Source: Stutzerimonas stutzeri | Lineage (GTDB): Bacteria > Pseudomonadota > Gammaproteobacteria > Enterobacterales > Pasteurellaceae | Assembly: GCA_901420285.1 (NCBI GenBank) | Contig: CABDVE010000001.1 | Span: forward strand, 1,550,001-1,614,000 | Direction of reading: 5' to 3' | Length of the DNA stretch: 64,000 nucleotides | Shown: in pieces, positions 17,478 to 27,481 of the stretch | Layout of the letters: each line of letters opens with the position of its first letter | Position numbering within the stretch: position 1 is the first letter of the stretch | Notes under the pieces: generated by a model | Databases searched by the model: none | The model's input: only the letters and a program-made list of their open reading frames with translations | What the model was told of the DNA's origin: nothing | Position numbers and translations under genes: made by a program

Positions 17478-19229
17478 TTATTCTGATTCTCTAAACAGAA
17501 GGCTCCCTATATACCAAATTGTTTGACCGAAATTAGAAATAAGCTGCTCGCCTTGTCTCAAAAAAGATTGGTTTTCATCTATTCCAGCCAGTTTTATTGC
17601 TTCTTCAATTTTTGAACTAGTAGGATGAGCATCTCCAAGTCTCATTTCATAAACGCCAACAATCACACTAAAAATCTTATAGGCATTATCTTCCCCAATT
17701 TTTTGAGCTACTATGTCTTGCAATAACTTATTAGATCCCAGTTTATTTTTATCCTTGTTATTAGATAATTCTCGAAGGGCTTTAACGTTAAGTCTATCGG
17801 TAAATACACGTACTAAATCCTTTGCCAGCCTTAGCAACGATGTTCTATCGGTACTTGCAAAACGCGAAATCTGCCGTAAAAGCTCTGAATCATTGATGTC
17901 GTGAGAAAATAAATCAACATTCAACCTCTGTTTAAAACTTACTTCTAGCATTCTCATAACTTTGAATAACAAGTCTTCAACAGCATGGGTGGATGCGGGC
18001 TGAACTCTAACTTGAGAAGCTAATAATTCAGCAGAGACCTTTCCTTCAGGGGCAACATTATGCGCTGCCCAAATATGTTGTTTCCATGATGGAAGTTTGG
18101 CAACATCATAAGCATAGACGGTAATTAAATCGGCACTATTAATTCCAAAATGAGTATGATACCCCGATGTAGAATGAATACAGCCTGTCTCCGAAGTGTA
18201 CCATTCTAGGGAAAATCCACGATGTTGAAGTAATTCATTCACGATACTAGAGCGAAAAAACAGCCATCTCCCAATATCTTCATTATCTAATTCGGCAGAA
18301 GGTATTCTTGTTCCATCAGTTTCTACAATGAATGTTGGTAGATTTGGCTCTTTATCGTAGCGAACTCGGGTACTTATACCTTGATGTTCAATCCATTCAT
18401 CTCGCCAAAATTCTCCTTCTACTCTTATCCCTCTATAACCATCATGAAAACCTTGAGAACTTTCGGATTCAGTATTTTCATTCGTCTCTTGCCCCATTAC
18501 TGGAGCATCCTCCTCTTCATCTACATCAGTTCGCCATACACGAAAGGAAGCCCAACTTCCTCCATAAACATCGTTTAAGCTGCGAATAAGTAATTTAAAT
18601 CGCCCTTGATCTCGCTCCTCTTGATAACTTCCCAAGCCCGCATATTCACTACTTTCAATTTCTTCAATGTTTTCTACCCGTTTGCGATAGTAAGTAAGAC
18701 GAAGAGAAAGATTTCTTGCTGCCAAATAATCAATTAAGAATTCTTTTTTAATCTCAATTTGCACATGATTCCCATCATCATCAAAAGACTCACGAATCAC
18801 TTCAACAAAATCTTCCTCTGGTCTGATCCAGCTATTTTTTTCTTTGATTAATCTAAGAGCTACTATTAAATCTGGATTTATAATCCACTTACGTCCTCCA
18901 ATAACAGGTTGAGGATGATCAAAAATAAGATGTACGCCTACGGGTTCTTTTTCATTCCATTCATACTGATCGATTGTTTTGTAATGCCCACTGTCAAAAG
19001 CATATGGTTTTACCTCTATCATTCCTATATTTGACCACCCTAAATTTTCACCCAAATCTTTATGTTCAGGAGGAAAAGCAAGAGAATTACATAAAAATAA
19101 TTCAGATACATAACCAATATTTTGAGTATCTCCCTTTTCACTTTCACAAATTGACCTTAAGGGAATCCAAGTAGAATTAGCAAATTTACGACGAGTTTCT
19201 TTTATTTGCAGAATCCAATCTTTAGTCAT
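17478..19229 (-). CDS. Unknown protein between cas3 and cas5; possible C-terminal HEPN ribonuclease motif
   Basis: A 583-residue protein I do not recognise. I chose the ATG at 19229 (MTKDWILQIKETRRKF), which has AGGAG 7 bases upstream; a longer frame starts at 19250. The N-terminal half is soluble and rich in Trp, Asp and Glu, with WKQHIWAAHNVAPEGKVSAEL near residues 390-410. The last 150 residues are helical, and YEMRLGDAHPTSSK near residues 527-540 fits the HEPN pattern R-x4-H (R530, H535), in wording like Abi-type HEPN proteins. It is more AT-rich than the cas genes, has none of their DUS copies, and is co-directional (77 bases after cas3, 89 before cas5). A defence ribonuclease is an inference. 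Confidence 0.6.
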   Translation of the reverse strand: MTKDWILQIKETRRKFANSTWIPLRSICESEKGDTQNIGYVSELFLCNSLAFPPEHKDLGENLGWSNIGMIEVKPYAFDSGHYKTIDQYEWNEKEPVGVHLIFDHPQPVIGGRKWIINPDLIVALRLIKEKNSWIRPEEDFVEVIRESFDDDGNHVQIEIKKEFLIDYLAARNLSLRLTYYRKRVENIEEIESSEYAGLGSYQEERDQGRFKLLIRSLNDVYGGSWASFRVWRTDVDEEEDAPVMGQETNENTESESSQGFHDGYRGIRVEGEFWRDEWIEHQGISTRVRYDKEPNLPTFIVETDGTRIPSAELDNEDIGRWLFFRSSIVNELLQHRGFSLEWYTSETGCIHSTSGYHTHFGINSADLITVYAYDVAKLPSWKQHIWAAHNVAPEGKVSAELLASQVRVQPASTHAVEDLLFKVMRMLEVSFKQRLNVDLFSHDINDSELLRQISRFASTDRTSLLRLAKDLVRVFTDRLNVKALRELSNNKDKNKLGSNKLLQDIVAQKIGEDNAYKIFSVIVGVYEMRLGDAHPTSSKIEEAIKLAGIDENQSFLRQGEQLISNFGQTIWYIGSLLFRESE

Positions 19230-19867
19230 AATCAGCTCCTTTAATAACATTGAGTTTAAAAAGCGAGTTAATACATCCTCTATATTCTTAAATCATAAAT
19301 TTTCTATCAAAATACCAAATTCTCTCCCTTCAAAAACTCTGTATCCTCCCAACTCAACCCCGCCACATCATCATACAAATCCAGTCCAATCAGCGTATAA
19401 AACTGTTTGCCTAAGTTTTTCTCGTTAATCGGTTCGATACGCCCTGCTTTATACAAAGCGGCGAGGGCTTTTTCGGGGATTTGGACGGTGTAGGGTTGCA
19501 GTTTGCGTAGCAGTCCGCCGATGTGGTCGGCGTAGCGCAGGCTGCTAATGAGGTTTTCGGCCTCAACATCGAACGGAATAATCAGCGGCTGCATATGGCT
19601 TTCGATCATGCGGAATTTGTCGGCGATGGTTTGGAATGGAAAATCGAGGCTTTGCCCTGTATCGTTGTGCATTTTCAGGATTTTTTTATTGTCCAGTTCG
19701 CTGCCTTTTAATTGATAAAGCTCGGCGAAGTAGGCGGCGACGGCTTGGGTGGATAAGAGCTCGTCTGAAAAGCTGTCGGCGGTCAGGCGCATGACGGCGG
19801 CTTGGGTGGCAAGTTCGGGCGGGGCTTTCCATTGTTCTTCGGGCGCGAATATCCAGACAAAGCTGTT

Positions 19868-19879
19868 TTCAGACGGCCT
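19868..19879 (-). other. Neisseria-type DNA uptake sequence (AG-DUS) in cas3
   Basis: Exact AGGCCGTCTGAA on the minus strand. Confidence 0.85.
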
Positions 19880-20018
19880 TTTGCCTTCGCGGTTACAGCG
19901 TCCGGCAGCTTGGGCAACGCTGTCTAAACCTGCTTCGGCGCGCATTACTAGCGGAAAATCCACATCCACACCAGCTTCAATTAAGGAGGTGGCGATGACG
20001 CGGCAGGGTTCGCCCTTT

Positions 20019-20030
20019 TTCAGACGACCT
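20019..20030 (-). other. Neisseria-type DNA uptake sequence (AG-mucDUS) in cas3
   Basis: Exact AGGTCGTCTGAA on the minus strand; a one-mismatch form lies at 20924-20935 on the plus strand. A USS is also present in cas3 at 20249-20257. Confidence 0.82.
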
Positions 20031-21770
20031 CGGATCTCATCGAGCTTTTGGCTGCGGTGTTTGGCGCACATTAAGGTAGTCAGGTGGAAGGTGCCGTCAA
20101 GATGTTTGGCTTGGTCGTACAGGCTGCGGGCATGGCGGCGGTTATTGACGATGACGAGCATTTGCGGGTGTTCGATAAGTTTGGCGAGCAGGTCGGCGTC
20201 GGTTTGTGTGCCGATGTGTTGCACGGTGGTGCGGCGCAGTTTGTCAAAAAGTGCGGTCGGTTTTGGGGCTATTTCGCGCACGTTTTCAAAGCCGCGATAG
20301 AAGCCGTTTTCGGCTTGCACGGCTGGCTGGGTGGCGGTGCACATGACGATGCTGCAACGGTAGTTTTGCGCCAATTCTTTGATGGCTTGCATGATGGGCA
20401 GCAAAAGATTGAGCGGCAGCATTTGTGCTTCGTCGAGGATGATGACGGAGCCTGCGATGTTGTGCAGCTTGCGGCAGCGCGAGGAGCGGTCGGCAAAGAG
20501 AGATTCGAAGAATTGCACGGCGGTGGTAACGACAATCGGCGCGTCCCAGTTTTCCGAGGCAAGGCGCAATTTGTCTTTGGTAGCCTCATTTTGCAGTTTG
20601 CCGTCGTCGAAGGTACTGTGGTGTTCCAACACGGCTTGTTCACCCAATTCGCCAAAGGCTTTGCGAAATTCGGCGGCATTTTGTTCGATGATGCTGGTGA
20701 ACGGGATGACGTAAATCACGCGCCGCATGTCGTGCCGTTTGGCATGTTCTAGCGCAAACGCCATGGAAGTGAAGGTTTTGCCGCCGCCGGTTGGCACGGT
20801 GAGCGTGAACAGCCCTTGCGGTTGTACCGCTTGTTCTACGGCATGATCAAGAATTTCGCTGCGCAGGCGGTTTAAAGCGGCATTGCGTTTTTCGGCTTCG
20901 GTTTGCTCTGGAGCTTGAGCGATACGTCGTCTGAAATCGTTGATAAATTGATTGAAATTGTGTTGTAAGGCGTTTAAATCGGGATAACCGCCGCGTTCAA
21001 CGGTTTTGTTTTCTAGGTTTAAATAAAAGGCTTCGGTGTCGAGGTAATCAGCATCCACCAAGCAGGAATAGAGCATTCGGGTGAAAAAGGCGTAGGAGAA
21101 AAAAGGATGATGCGCGTCGGCTTTGAGTGGTGGGGCGGACAGGTTTTGAGGGAGCTTGATTTCTTGTTGCCAAAAGTTATCAAGGGCGGGAATATCTGCG
21201 CCGAATTGCAACGCCAAACGCTGTTTTAACGTGCGGCGGTTATCACCTTCACCACTCCCGTTCGCCAGCCCTGCATGATGCCCCGCAATGCAAAACGCTA
21301 TCAGCTTGCCGATCACATTTCCCCAACGCTCGGCTGCAACTTTGGCACCGGCGGTAGCGTGATCAACGAACTTGCTTTCACCGTTTAACCTCGCCTGAAA
21401 TTCAGGCGAGTATTTACCGAGGTCATGCAACTGCCCAGTGTAATAAGCTATTTTCTGTGCGCCGAAAAAATTCGGCGAAATTTGCCGCTAATTTGCCGAC
21501 ATTATAGGCGTGGTCTTGCAAGGTTTGCCATAAGTCATATCCTTGCTTACTATTCAATAAATTTTCTTTCGAATGCGCGTAATAGATCTTCCCTTTAGAT
21601 TCTTCCATATATCTTCCTATAATTTATAATTTTTTGAATCCATTATATTTGAGTGAATAAATACTCTTCCGTGATCTATTAACCAATAGATCTATGAACA
21701 ATTTTTATACAAAATGATATAGGTACCAAAACAGCAAGCGTATAATATTAATTTGCTGATTGGTCTGCTC

Positions 21771-21798
21771 TGTACAAAAACGAATTTTCGCTTATACT
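21771..21798 (+). promoter_or_regulatory. Probable fabI promoter
   Basis: TGTACA (21771-21776) and TATACT (21793-21798), 16 bases apart, 36 bases before the fabI ATG. The 21609-21834 gap also contains TATAAT near 21741, so more than one start is possible. Confidence 0.5.
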
Positions 21799-21834
21799 AC
21801 GCAGGTTTTTTTACGCTAACAAACAGGAAAAATT

Positions 21835-22623
21835 ATGGGTTTCTTAACAGGTAAACGTATTTTAGTCACCGGCCTTGCCAGCAATCGTTCTATCGCGTAC
21901 GGCATTGCGAAAGCGATGAAAGAACAAGGCGCTGAATTGGCTTTTACTTATTTAAATGAAAAATTACAACCGCGTGTGGAAGAGTTTGCCAAAGAATTCG
22001 GCGCAAACATTGTACTGCCGTTAGATGTCGCTACCGACGAAAGTATTCAAAATTGCTTTGCGGAATTAAGCAAACACTGGGATAAATTTGATGGTTTCGT
22101 ACACGCCATCGCATTCGCACCGGGCGATCAATTAGACGGCGACTATGTGAATGCGGCAACCCGTGAAGGTTATCGCATTGCCCACGACATCAGTGCCTAC
22201 AGCTTCGTGGCAATGGCACAAGCGGCACGTCCGTACTTAAACCCGAATGCAGCGTTATTAACCCTTTCTTACTTAGGTGCAGAACGTGCCATTCCAAACT
22301 ACAACGTGATGTGTTTAGCCAAAGCCTCTCTTGAAGCAGCTACTCGCGTGATGGCGGCTGATTTAGGTAAAGACGGCATTCGCGTGAATGCTATTTCCGC
22401 CGGCCCGATTCGTACCTTAGCGGCTTCCGGCATTAAAAACTTCAAGAAAATGTTGGCAACCTTCGAGAAAACTGCTGCATTACGCCGCACAGTGACTATC
22501 GAAGATGTGGGCAACTCCGCAGCATTCTTATGTTCTGATTTAGCCTCCGGGATCACCGGTGAAATCGTGCACGTCGACGCCGGTTTCAGCATCACTGCCA
22601 TGGGCGAATTAGGCGAAGAATAA
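21835..22623 (+). CDS. fabI: Enoyl-[acyl-carrier-protein] reductase (NADH)
   Basis: A 262-residue FabI, same length as E. coli. It carries out the last reduction in each cycle of fatty-acid elongation. It starts [23 protein letters not shown], the nucleotide-binding loop, and has the catalytic Tyr and Lys in [13 protein letters not shown] (Y-x6-K). The substrate-binding loop [16 protein letters not shown] and the C-terminal [13 protein letters not shown] complete the family pattern. It is preceded by AGGAAAA. It stands alone: a terminator follows before rnb. Confidence 0.98.
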   Translation: MGFLTGKRILVTGLASNRSIAYGIAKAMKEQGAELAFTYLNEKLQPRVEEFAKEFGANIVLPLDVATDESIQNCFAELSKHWDKFDGFVHAIAFAPGDQLDGDYVNAATREGYRIAHDISAYSFVAMAQAARPYLNPNAALLTLSYLGAERAIPNYNVMCLAKASLEAATRVMAADLGKDGIRVNAISAGPIRTLAASGIKNFKKMLATFEKTAALRRTVTIEDVGNSAAFLCSDLASGITGEIVHVDAGFSITAMGELGEE

Positions 22624-22645
22624 TTTTTTCGTATCCATTATTTCT

Positions 22646-22676
22646 AGGCAGGCTTTTCAGTCTGCCTTTCTCTTTT
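22646..22676 (+). terminator. Terminator after fabI
   Basis: AGGCAG (22646-22651) pairs with CTGCCT (22662-22667), followed by a T-rich stretch. Confidence 0.65.
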
Positions 22677-22688
22677 TTAAAATGAATT

Positions 22689-24668
22689 ATGTTCCAAGAC
22701 AATCCATTACTCGCACAACTTAAACAACAAATCCACGACAGCAAAGAACGCGTGGAAGGCATCGTCAAAGGCACCGATAAAGCTTACGGTTTTTTAGAAT
22801 GTGACAAAAAAACCTATTTCATCGCACCGCCGGCAATGAAAAAAGTGATGCACGGCGACAAAATTTTCGCAACTATCGAAAAACAAGGCGACAAAGAACA
22901 AGCTGAGCCGGAATCTCTAATTGAGCCGATGCTCACCCGTTTTATCGCCAAAGTACGATTCAATAAAGACAAGAAATTGCAAGTATTGGTCGATCACCCG
23001 AACATCAATCAGCCTATCGGTGCGCAACAAGCCAAATCGGTAAAAGAAGAGTTGCAGGAAGGCGATTGGGTAGTCGCTAATTTAAAAAATCATCCGTTGC
23101 GCGATGATCGTTTTTTCTACGCCACCATCAACCAATTCATTTGCCGCGCTGACGATGAATTCGCGCCCTGGTGGGTAACGCTGGCTCGTCACGAACAATC
23201 GCGTTATCCGGTACAAGGCGCGGATCGTTATGAAATGCTGGATAACCAAACGCGTGAAGATTTGACCGCACTTCATTTCGTTACCATTGACAGCGAAAGC
23301 ACGCAAGATATGGACGATGCACTTTACATCGAGCCAACTGAACAAAACGGCGAACAAACGGGCTGGAAATTGGTGGTCGCGATTGCGGATCCGACGGCTT
23401 ATATCGCACTGGATTCGCAAATCGAAAAAGACGCCAAACAACGCTGTTTCACCAACTATTTGCCGGGTTTTAATATTCCGATGTTGCCGCGCGAGCTTTC
23501 CGATGAGCTTTGCTCCTTAATGGCAAACGAAACCCGTCCGGCGCTTGTGTGTTATATTGAAACGGATTTACAAGGCAACATCACGGCCAAACCGCATTTT
23601 GTATCCGCTTATGTGCAATCTAAAGCAAAACTCGCTTACCACAACGTGTCCGATTATCTAGAAGGGCAAGAAGGAGCCTGGCAACCCGAAACCGCCGAGA
23701 TTGCCGAGCAAATTCAACGTTTGCACCAATTTACCCTAGCGCGGATAAACTGGCGTAAAACCCATTCTTTATTATTCAAAGAAAAACCGGATTATTCTTT
23801 TGTATTGGCGGAAAACGGTCACGTTCAGGAAATCAAAGCGGAATATCGCCGTATTGCGAATCAAATTGTGGAAGAATCAATGATTATCGCCAATATTTGC
23901 GCGGCACAATTCTTGCACGAACAGGCGCAGACGGGCATCTTCAACACGCATACCGGCTTTGATAAAAAATTCTTGGAAAACGCCCATAATTTCTTAATGG
24001 CAAATCTCGCTAATGAAGAAAACCAAGCCGAACTTGCCGAACGTTATTCTGTGGAAAATTTAGCAACCTTAAACGGTTATTGCCAAATGCGTCATGATAT
24101 CGAACCAATTGACGGCGATTATCTGGAATTTCGCTTGCGTCGTTACTTAACTTTTGCGGAATTTAAAACAGAACTCGCACCGCACTTTGGCTTAGGTTTA
24201 GAAGGTTATGCCACTTGGACGTCGCCAATTCGGAAATATTCCGATATGGTGAATCATCGCCTAATCAAAGCGGTGCTCACAGGACAACCTACGGAAAAAC
24301 CGCAAGATAGTGTGATTTCCCGCTTGCAAGAAGCACGCCGACAAAATCGTCTGGTGGAACGCGACATTGCCGATTGGCTATATTGTCGCTATCTTGCCAA
24401 CAAAGTGGCGGAAAATGCGGAATTCGAGGCGGAAGTGCAAGATGTGATGCGTGGTGGATTGCGTGTGCAATTATTAGAAAATGGCGCATCGATGTTTATT
24501 CCGGCTTCCACATTACACAACAACAAAGAAGAAATGTTGGTAAACCCTGATGAGCTTGCTCTTTACATCAAAGGCGAACGCGTTTACAAAATTGGCGATA
24601 TTGTGAAAGTGAAGCTCACGGAAGTGAAAGAAGAAACACGGAGCATCGTCGGACAGATCATGGCTTAA
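22689..24668 (+). CDS. rnb: Exoribonuclease II (RNase II)
   Basis: A 659-residue RNase II, which degrades single-stranded RNA from the 3' end. The N-terminal cold-shock domains (about residues 15-150) come first. The RNB catalytic domain holds the Asp cluster in VTIDSESTQDMDDALYIE near residues 198-215, with further conserved stretches LPRELSDELCSLMANE and YATWTSPIRKYSDMVNHRL. The S1 domain closes the protein (GGLRVQLLENGASMFIPAS). The start ATG gives MFQDNPLLAQLKQQI, as in relatives. fabI-rnb adjacency is the H. influenzae arrangement. Confidence 0.97.
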   Translation: MFQDNPLLAQLKQQIHDSKERVEGIVKGTDKAYGFLECDKKTYFIAPPAMKKVMHGDKIFATIEKQGDKEQAEPESLIEPMLTRFIAKVRFNKDKKLQVLVDHPNINQPIGAQQAKSVKEELQEGDWVVANLKNHPLRDDRFFYATINQFICRADDEFAPWWVTLARHEQSRYPVQGADRYEMLDNQTREDLTALHFVTIDSESTQDMDDALYIEPTEQNGEQTGWKLVVAIADPTAYIALDSQIEKDAKQRCFTNYLPGFNIPMLPRELSDELCSLMANETRPALVCYIETDLQGNITAKPHFVSAYVQSKAKLAYHNVSDYLEGQEGAWQPETAEIAEQIQRLHQFTLARINWRKTHSLLFKEKPDYSFVLAENGHVQEIKAEYRRIANQIVEESMIIANICAAQFLHEQAQTGIFNTHTGFDKKFLENAHNFLMANLANEENQAELAERYSVENLATLNGYCQMRHDIEPIDGDYLEFRLRRYLTFAEFKTELAPHFGLGLEGYATWTSPIRKYSDMVNHRLIKAVLTGQPTEKPQDSVISRLQEARRQNRLVERDIADWLYCRYLANKVAENAEFEAEVQDVMRGGLRVQLLENGASMFIPASTLHNNKEEMLVNPDELALYIKGERVYKIGDIVKVKLTEVKEETRSIVGQIMA

Positions 24669-24673
24669 ATATC

Positions 24674-24704
24674 AAAATGGCGTTTTTAATAAACGCCATT
24701 TTTG
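24674..24704 (+). terminator. Terminator after rnb
   Basis: Perfect 12-bp stem AAAATGGCGTTT (24674-24685) / AAACGCCATTTT (24691-24702) with trailing T. Confidence 0.85.
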
Positions 24705-24716
24705 TACTCTGAAAAT

Positions 24717-24728
24717 AGCACCGCATTG
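24717..24728 (-). repeat. Dispersed 12-mer AGCACCGCATTG
   Basis: Exact copy in the form ATAGCACCGCATTGAAA between convergent rnb and yfbR. Confidence 0.75.
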
Positions 24729-24736
24729 AAACCTTG

Positions 24737-25330
24737 CTACAACGCAATCTCATCCAACGATCGGCTAAAACTTGGCATAAATACTTGCAAAAAATAATCC
24801 ATTTCTTGGCTGTGCCATTGTTGCATTAAGCCTTCTAATCTTGCTTTGGCGGTTTTGAACTCTTGATTACCGTGCTCCAGCTCAAATTGAACTTTAATGT
24901 AAGCACAAATTAAATCTGCCTGTTTTACCAAATGTTTCTCTTCAGCAACGCTCCTTTCACTGTCCAAATAAGGCGCGAAATCGGCTTGTAATTCATTCGG
25001 CAATAAACTTAATAAATGCCGTTCTGCCGCACTTTCGATTTGCTTATAGGCATGCGTGATTTCCGGATTGAAATATTTAATCGGCGTCGGTAAATCGCCG
25101 GTGAAAATCTCGGAAGTATCGTGATACATTGCCATCACGGCGATGCGTTCAGGATTAGCCGTACCACCAAAAAATTTGTTTTTGATGATTGCTAAGGCTT
25201 GTGCCACAAAAGCCACTTGTAAACTGTGTTCGGCCAGATTTTCTTTTTCAATATTGCGCATTAACGACCAGCGTTGAATCAAGCGCAGACGATCTAAACA
25301 AGCAAAAAAGTGGCTAGTTTTAATCTGCAT
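24737..25330 (-). CDS. yfbR: 5'-deoxynucleotidase YfbR
   Basis: A 197-residue HD-domain phosphohydrolase that removes phosphate from deoxyribonucleoside 5'-monophosphates. HD residues appear in [17 protein letters not shown] and [21 protein letters not shown], with a later [20 protein letters not shown] carrying the last Asp. I chose the ATG at 25330 ([15 protein letters not shown]), the family's usual start and preceded by GAGGTGAT; the frame runs 10 codons further into the degS end. Close spacing after degS (7 bases) suggests one transcript. Confidence 0.94.
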   Translation of the reverse strand: MQIKTSHFFACLDRLRLIQRWSLMRNIEKENLAEHSLQVAFVAQALAIIKNKFFGGTANPERIAVMAMYHDTSEIFTGDLPTPIKYFNPEITHAYKQIESAAERHLLSLLPNELQADFAPYLDSERSVAEEKHLVKQADLICAYIKVQFELEHGNQEFKTAKARLEGLMQQWHSQEMDYFLQVFMPSFSRSLDEIAL

Positions 25331-25337
25331 ATCACCT

Positions 25338-26360
25338 CTAATTAGACGGTAATTCTTCAACCATTACCGGTAAATCGAACATTCGGCCGAGACGCACAAT
25401 GGTGACCATAACTTGTGTATTCGGCTGCGTATTGGCAATAATTTGCATCATTTCGCGAGCAGAAATGCCTTCTTGATTATTCAATTTCAAAATCACATCG
25501 CCCACCTGAATACCTGCTTTTGCCGCCGGACTATTCGGACTGACATCGGTGATCAAAATGCCTTGCTCGCCACTGGCGCTAATATCGCTCTGTACACCGA
25601 AATAACCGCGAATCACGCGTCCGTCACGAATGATTTTGTACAGTACATCATTGGCGATATCCATCGGAATAGCAAAATTCAGTCCCTCAGCAATTTCATT
25701 TGACGTTTTGCCGATACTTAAGGTACTGATCCCCACCAACTCGCCTGCCGAATTAATCAACGCCCCACCGGAATTACCGCGATTAATCGATGCATCGGTT
25801 TGAATAAAATTTTGGCGACCGAGAGAATCCCCTACCGCACTACGTCCCACCGCACTGATAATGCCTTGCGACACACTTTGCCCAAGATTATACGGATTGC
25901 CGATGGCAAGAGCGACGTCGCCCACATACACTTGACGGTTTTTATTTTGCGGAATGGTAGAAAGATTGTCGGCGCGAATTTTTAACACCGCAAGATCCGT
26001 CAAATTGTCGGAACCGATAAGACTCGCCTCATAAATATTACCGTTTTGCAGCGCCACTACAATTTGATCGGCATTTTGAATCACATGTTTGTTAGTCAAA
26101 ATATAACCATCTTTACTCATAATCACGCCGGATCCCAAGTTATTGACTTGTAATTGCTCATCTTCATTGATGCTGGCGGAAGAAAAAGAACGGTTATATA
26201 CGTTCACCACTGCGGGCGAGGCAATACGCACGGCATTTTTAAAAGAAACGATGTCGTCCGAAGTAAAAATATTGCTCGAATTTAACCTCGGCACGGCAAA
26301 TAAAATCACGCCAGCAGCAGCCAGCCCCCACAAGGCGGCATGAAAGAGTTTTCTAAACAT
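25338..26360 (-). CDS. degS: DegS, periplasmic serine endoprotease of the sigma-E response
   Basis: A 340-residue membrane-anchored protease. DegS senses unfolded outer-membrane proteins through its PDZ domain and makes the first cut in the anti-sigma factor RseA. An N-terminal membrane anchor covers residues 7-24. The catalytic triad is His92 (LTNKHVI), Asp122 (LTDLAVLKI) and Ser197 (NRGNSGGAL). One PDZ domain follows from about 240 ([27 protein letters not shown]), which distinguishes DegS from the two-PDZ DegP and DegQ. It lies downstream of ribD by 3 bases. Confidence 0.95.
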   Translation of the reverse strand: MFRKLFHAALWGLAAAGVILFAVPRLNSSNIFTSDDIVSFKNAVRIASPAVVNVYNRSFSSASINEDEQLQVNNLGSGVIMSKDGYILTNKHVIQNADQIVVALQNGNIYEASLIGSDNLTDLAVLKIRADNLSTIPQNKNRQVYVGDVALAIGNPYNLGQSVSQGIISAVGRSAVGDSLGRQNFIQTDASINRGNSGGALINSAGELVGISTLSIGKTSNEIAEGLNFAIPMDIANDVLYKIIRDGRVIRGYFGVQSDISASGEQGILITDVSPNSPAAKAGIQVGDVILKLNNQEGISAREMMQIIANTQPNTQVMVTIVRLGRMFDLPVMVEELPSN

Positions 26361-26363
26361 AAG

Positions 26364-27479
26364 TTATCCTTTTGGCGTGTAAATTAATTTTATATCGTCG
26401 CCAATTTGTTGAAATGCATCGAGTCGCCACAAAGACGCATCAGCTAATCGCGTGAGGTGCGGTAATCGACATAAACCGCGCGCCTGCTCGCCTAATAATT
26501 TAGGCGCAATATAAACGATTAATTCGTCGACTAATTTTTGTTCGATTAAGCTGCCGGCCAAATTCGCCCCGGCTTCCACCCAAAGACTGTTAATTTGACG
26601 CTTGCCTAACTCAAACATTAATTCAGACAACAAATTTTGTTTCGGCAAAATAATTTGCTCGCAAAAATCGGGAAAAGCGGAAATATCACGTTCAACACTT
26701 GACACCAACCATACCGGCGATGTGGTTTTAAATAATTTATGCGAAGGTCGAATGCGGTGCTGAGAATCTAACAGGACTCGTACCGGCTGACGCACGGCTT
26801 GTTTAGCGTAAACGCTTTTAAGATCGTCCGGGAAATCCTCCCAGCGCACGTTTAGACTCGGATTATCCGCCAATACGGTTGCCGAAGTGGATAACAACGC
26901 GGAGGATTTGGCTCGCATTTTTTGCACATCGGAACGCGATGCGGTGCTCGTGAGCCACTTGCTTTCGCCGTTTGCCAGCGCAGTTCGCCCGTCCAGACTC
27001 ATGGCCAATTTTAATTGCACAAACGGTACACCTTGACGCATGCGCTTAAAAAAACCTTTATTTAATTTTTCCGCCGATTCTTTCAATAAACCGACCGCAC
27101 TTTCAATTCCCGCCTCCGCCAACATACGCAAACCTTTGCCGGCCACCTGTGGATTCGGATCCTGCACCGCTGCCAGCACTTTCGTTACGCCCGCTTCAAT
27201 CAAACCCGATGCACAAGGCGGAGTGCGGCCGTAATGTGCACAAGGCTCTAGCGTCACGTAAGCAGTAGCGCCTTTCGCCCGTTCACCTGCCTCGGCTAAG
27301 GCAACGCGCTCAGCATGCGGCTGTCCCGCTTTAAAATGAAATCCTTCGCCTACAATTTCACCGTCTTTTACCAATACGCAGCCCACTGCCGGATTCGGTG
27401 CGGTGCTGTATTCGCCTTTGGCGGCCAAGTCGAGCGCACGCTGCATAAATTGGCGATCTTGAACAGAGAATTCGGACAT
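26364..27479 (-). CDS. ribD: Bifunctional riboflavin deaminase/reductase RibD
   Basis: A 371-residue two-domain enzyme of riboflavin synthesis: deaminase then NADPH-dependent reductase. Zinc and catalytic residues are in PHAERVALAEAG and VTLEPCAHYGRTPPCASGLI. The reductase domain starts near residue 145 (VQLKLAMSLDGRTALANGESKW) and includes LLDSQHRIRPSHKLF and LWVEAGANLAGSLIEQKLVDE. The stop of nrdR and the start of ribD are 2 bases apart, giving an nrdR-ribD-degS-yfbR run. It carries a USS at 27089 and a near copy of the dispersed motif at 26750. Confidence 0.97.
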   Translation of the reverse strand: MSEFSVQDRQFMQRALDLAAKGEYSTAPNPAVGCVLVKDGEIVGEGFHFKAGQPHAERVALAEAGERAKGATAYVTLEPCAHYGRTPPCASGLIEAGVTKVLAAVQDPNPQVAGKGLRMLAEAGIESAVGLLKESAEKLNKGFFKRMRQGVPFVQLKLAMSLDGRTALANGESKWLTSTASRSDVQKMRAKSSALLSTSATVLADNPSLNVRWEDFPDDLKSVYAKQAVRQPVRVLLDSQHRIRPSHKLFKTTSPVWLVSSVERDISAFPDFCEQIILPKQNLLSELMFELGKRQINSLWVEAGANLAGSLIEQKLVDELIVYIAPKLLGEQARGLCRLPHLTRLADASLWRLDAFQQIGDDIKLIYTPKG

Positions 27480-27481
27480 GC

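Larger units (their letters stand above)
19307..21608 (-). pseudogene. cas3: cas3, helicase-nuclease gene with one frameshift
   Basis: The two frames (21423-21608 and 19307-21430) rebuild a type I-C Cas3 of about 765 residues, the HD nuclease-helicase that degrades Cascade-bound DNA. The upstream frame holds the first HD-domain His (LQDHAYNVGKLAANF); the downstream frame resumes with HDLGKYSPEFQARL. They part at an A6 tract (21465-21470; T6 in the gene); five bases would restore GAEFFGAQKIAYYTG-like reading. Downstream motifs are intact: VPTGGGKT (Walker A), ILDEAQML, QAAGRCNREGKR. A +1 shift is needed, so classical -1 slippage would not rescue it. The short tract leaves open a sequencing error, slippage or genuine inactivation. 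Confidence 0.88.

Noticed and set aside
21460-21475. Programmed -1 frameshifting in cas3
   Set aside because: The frames require +1 (or -2) at T6; a -1 slip leads into the wrong frame.
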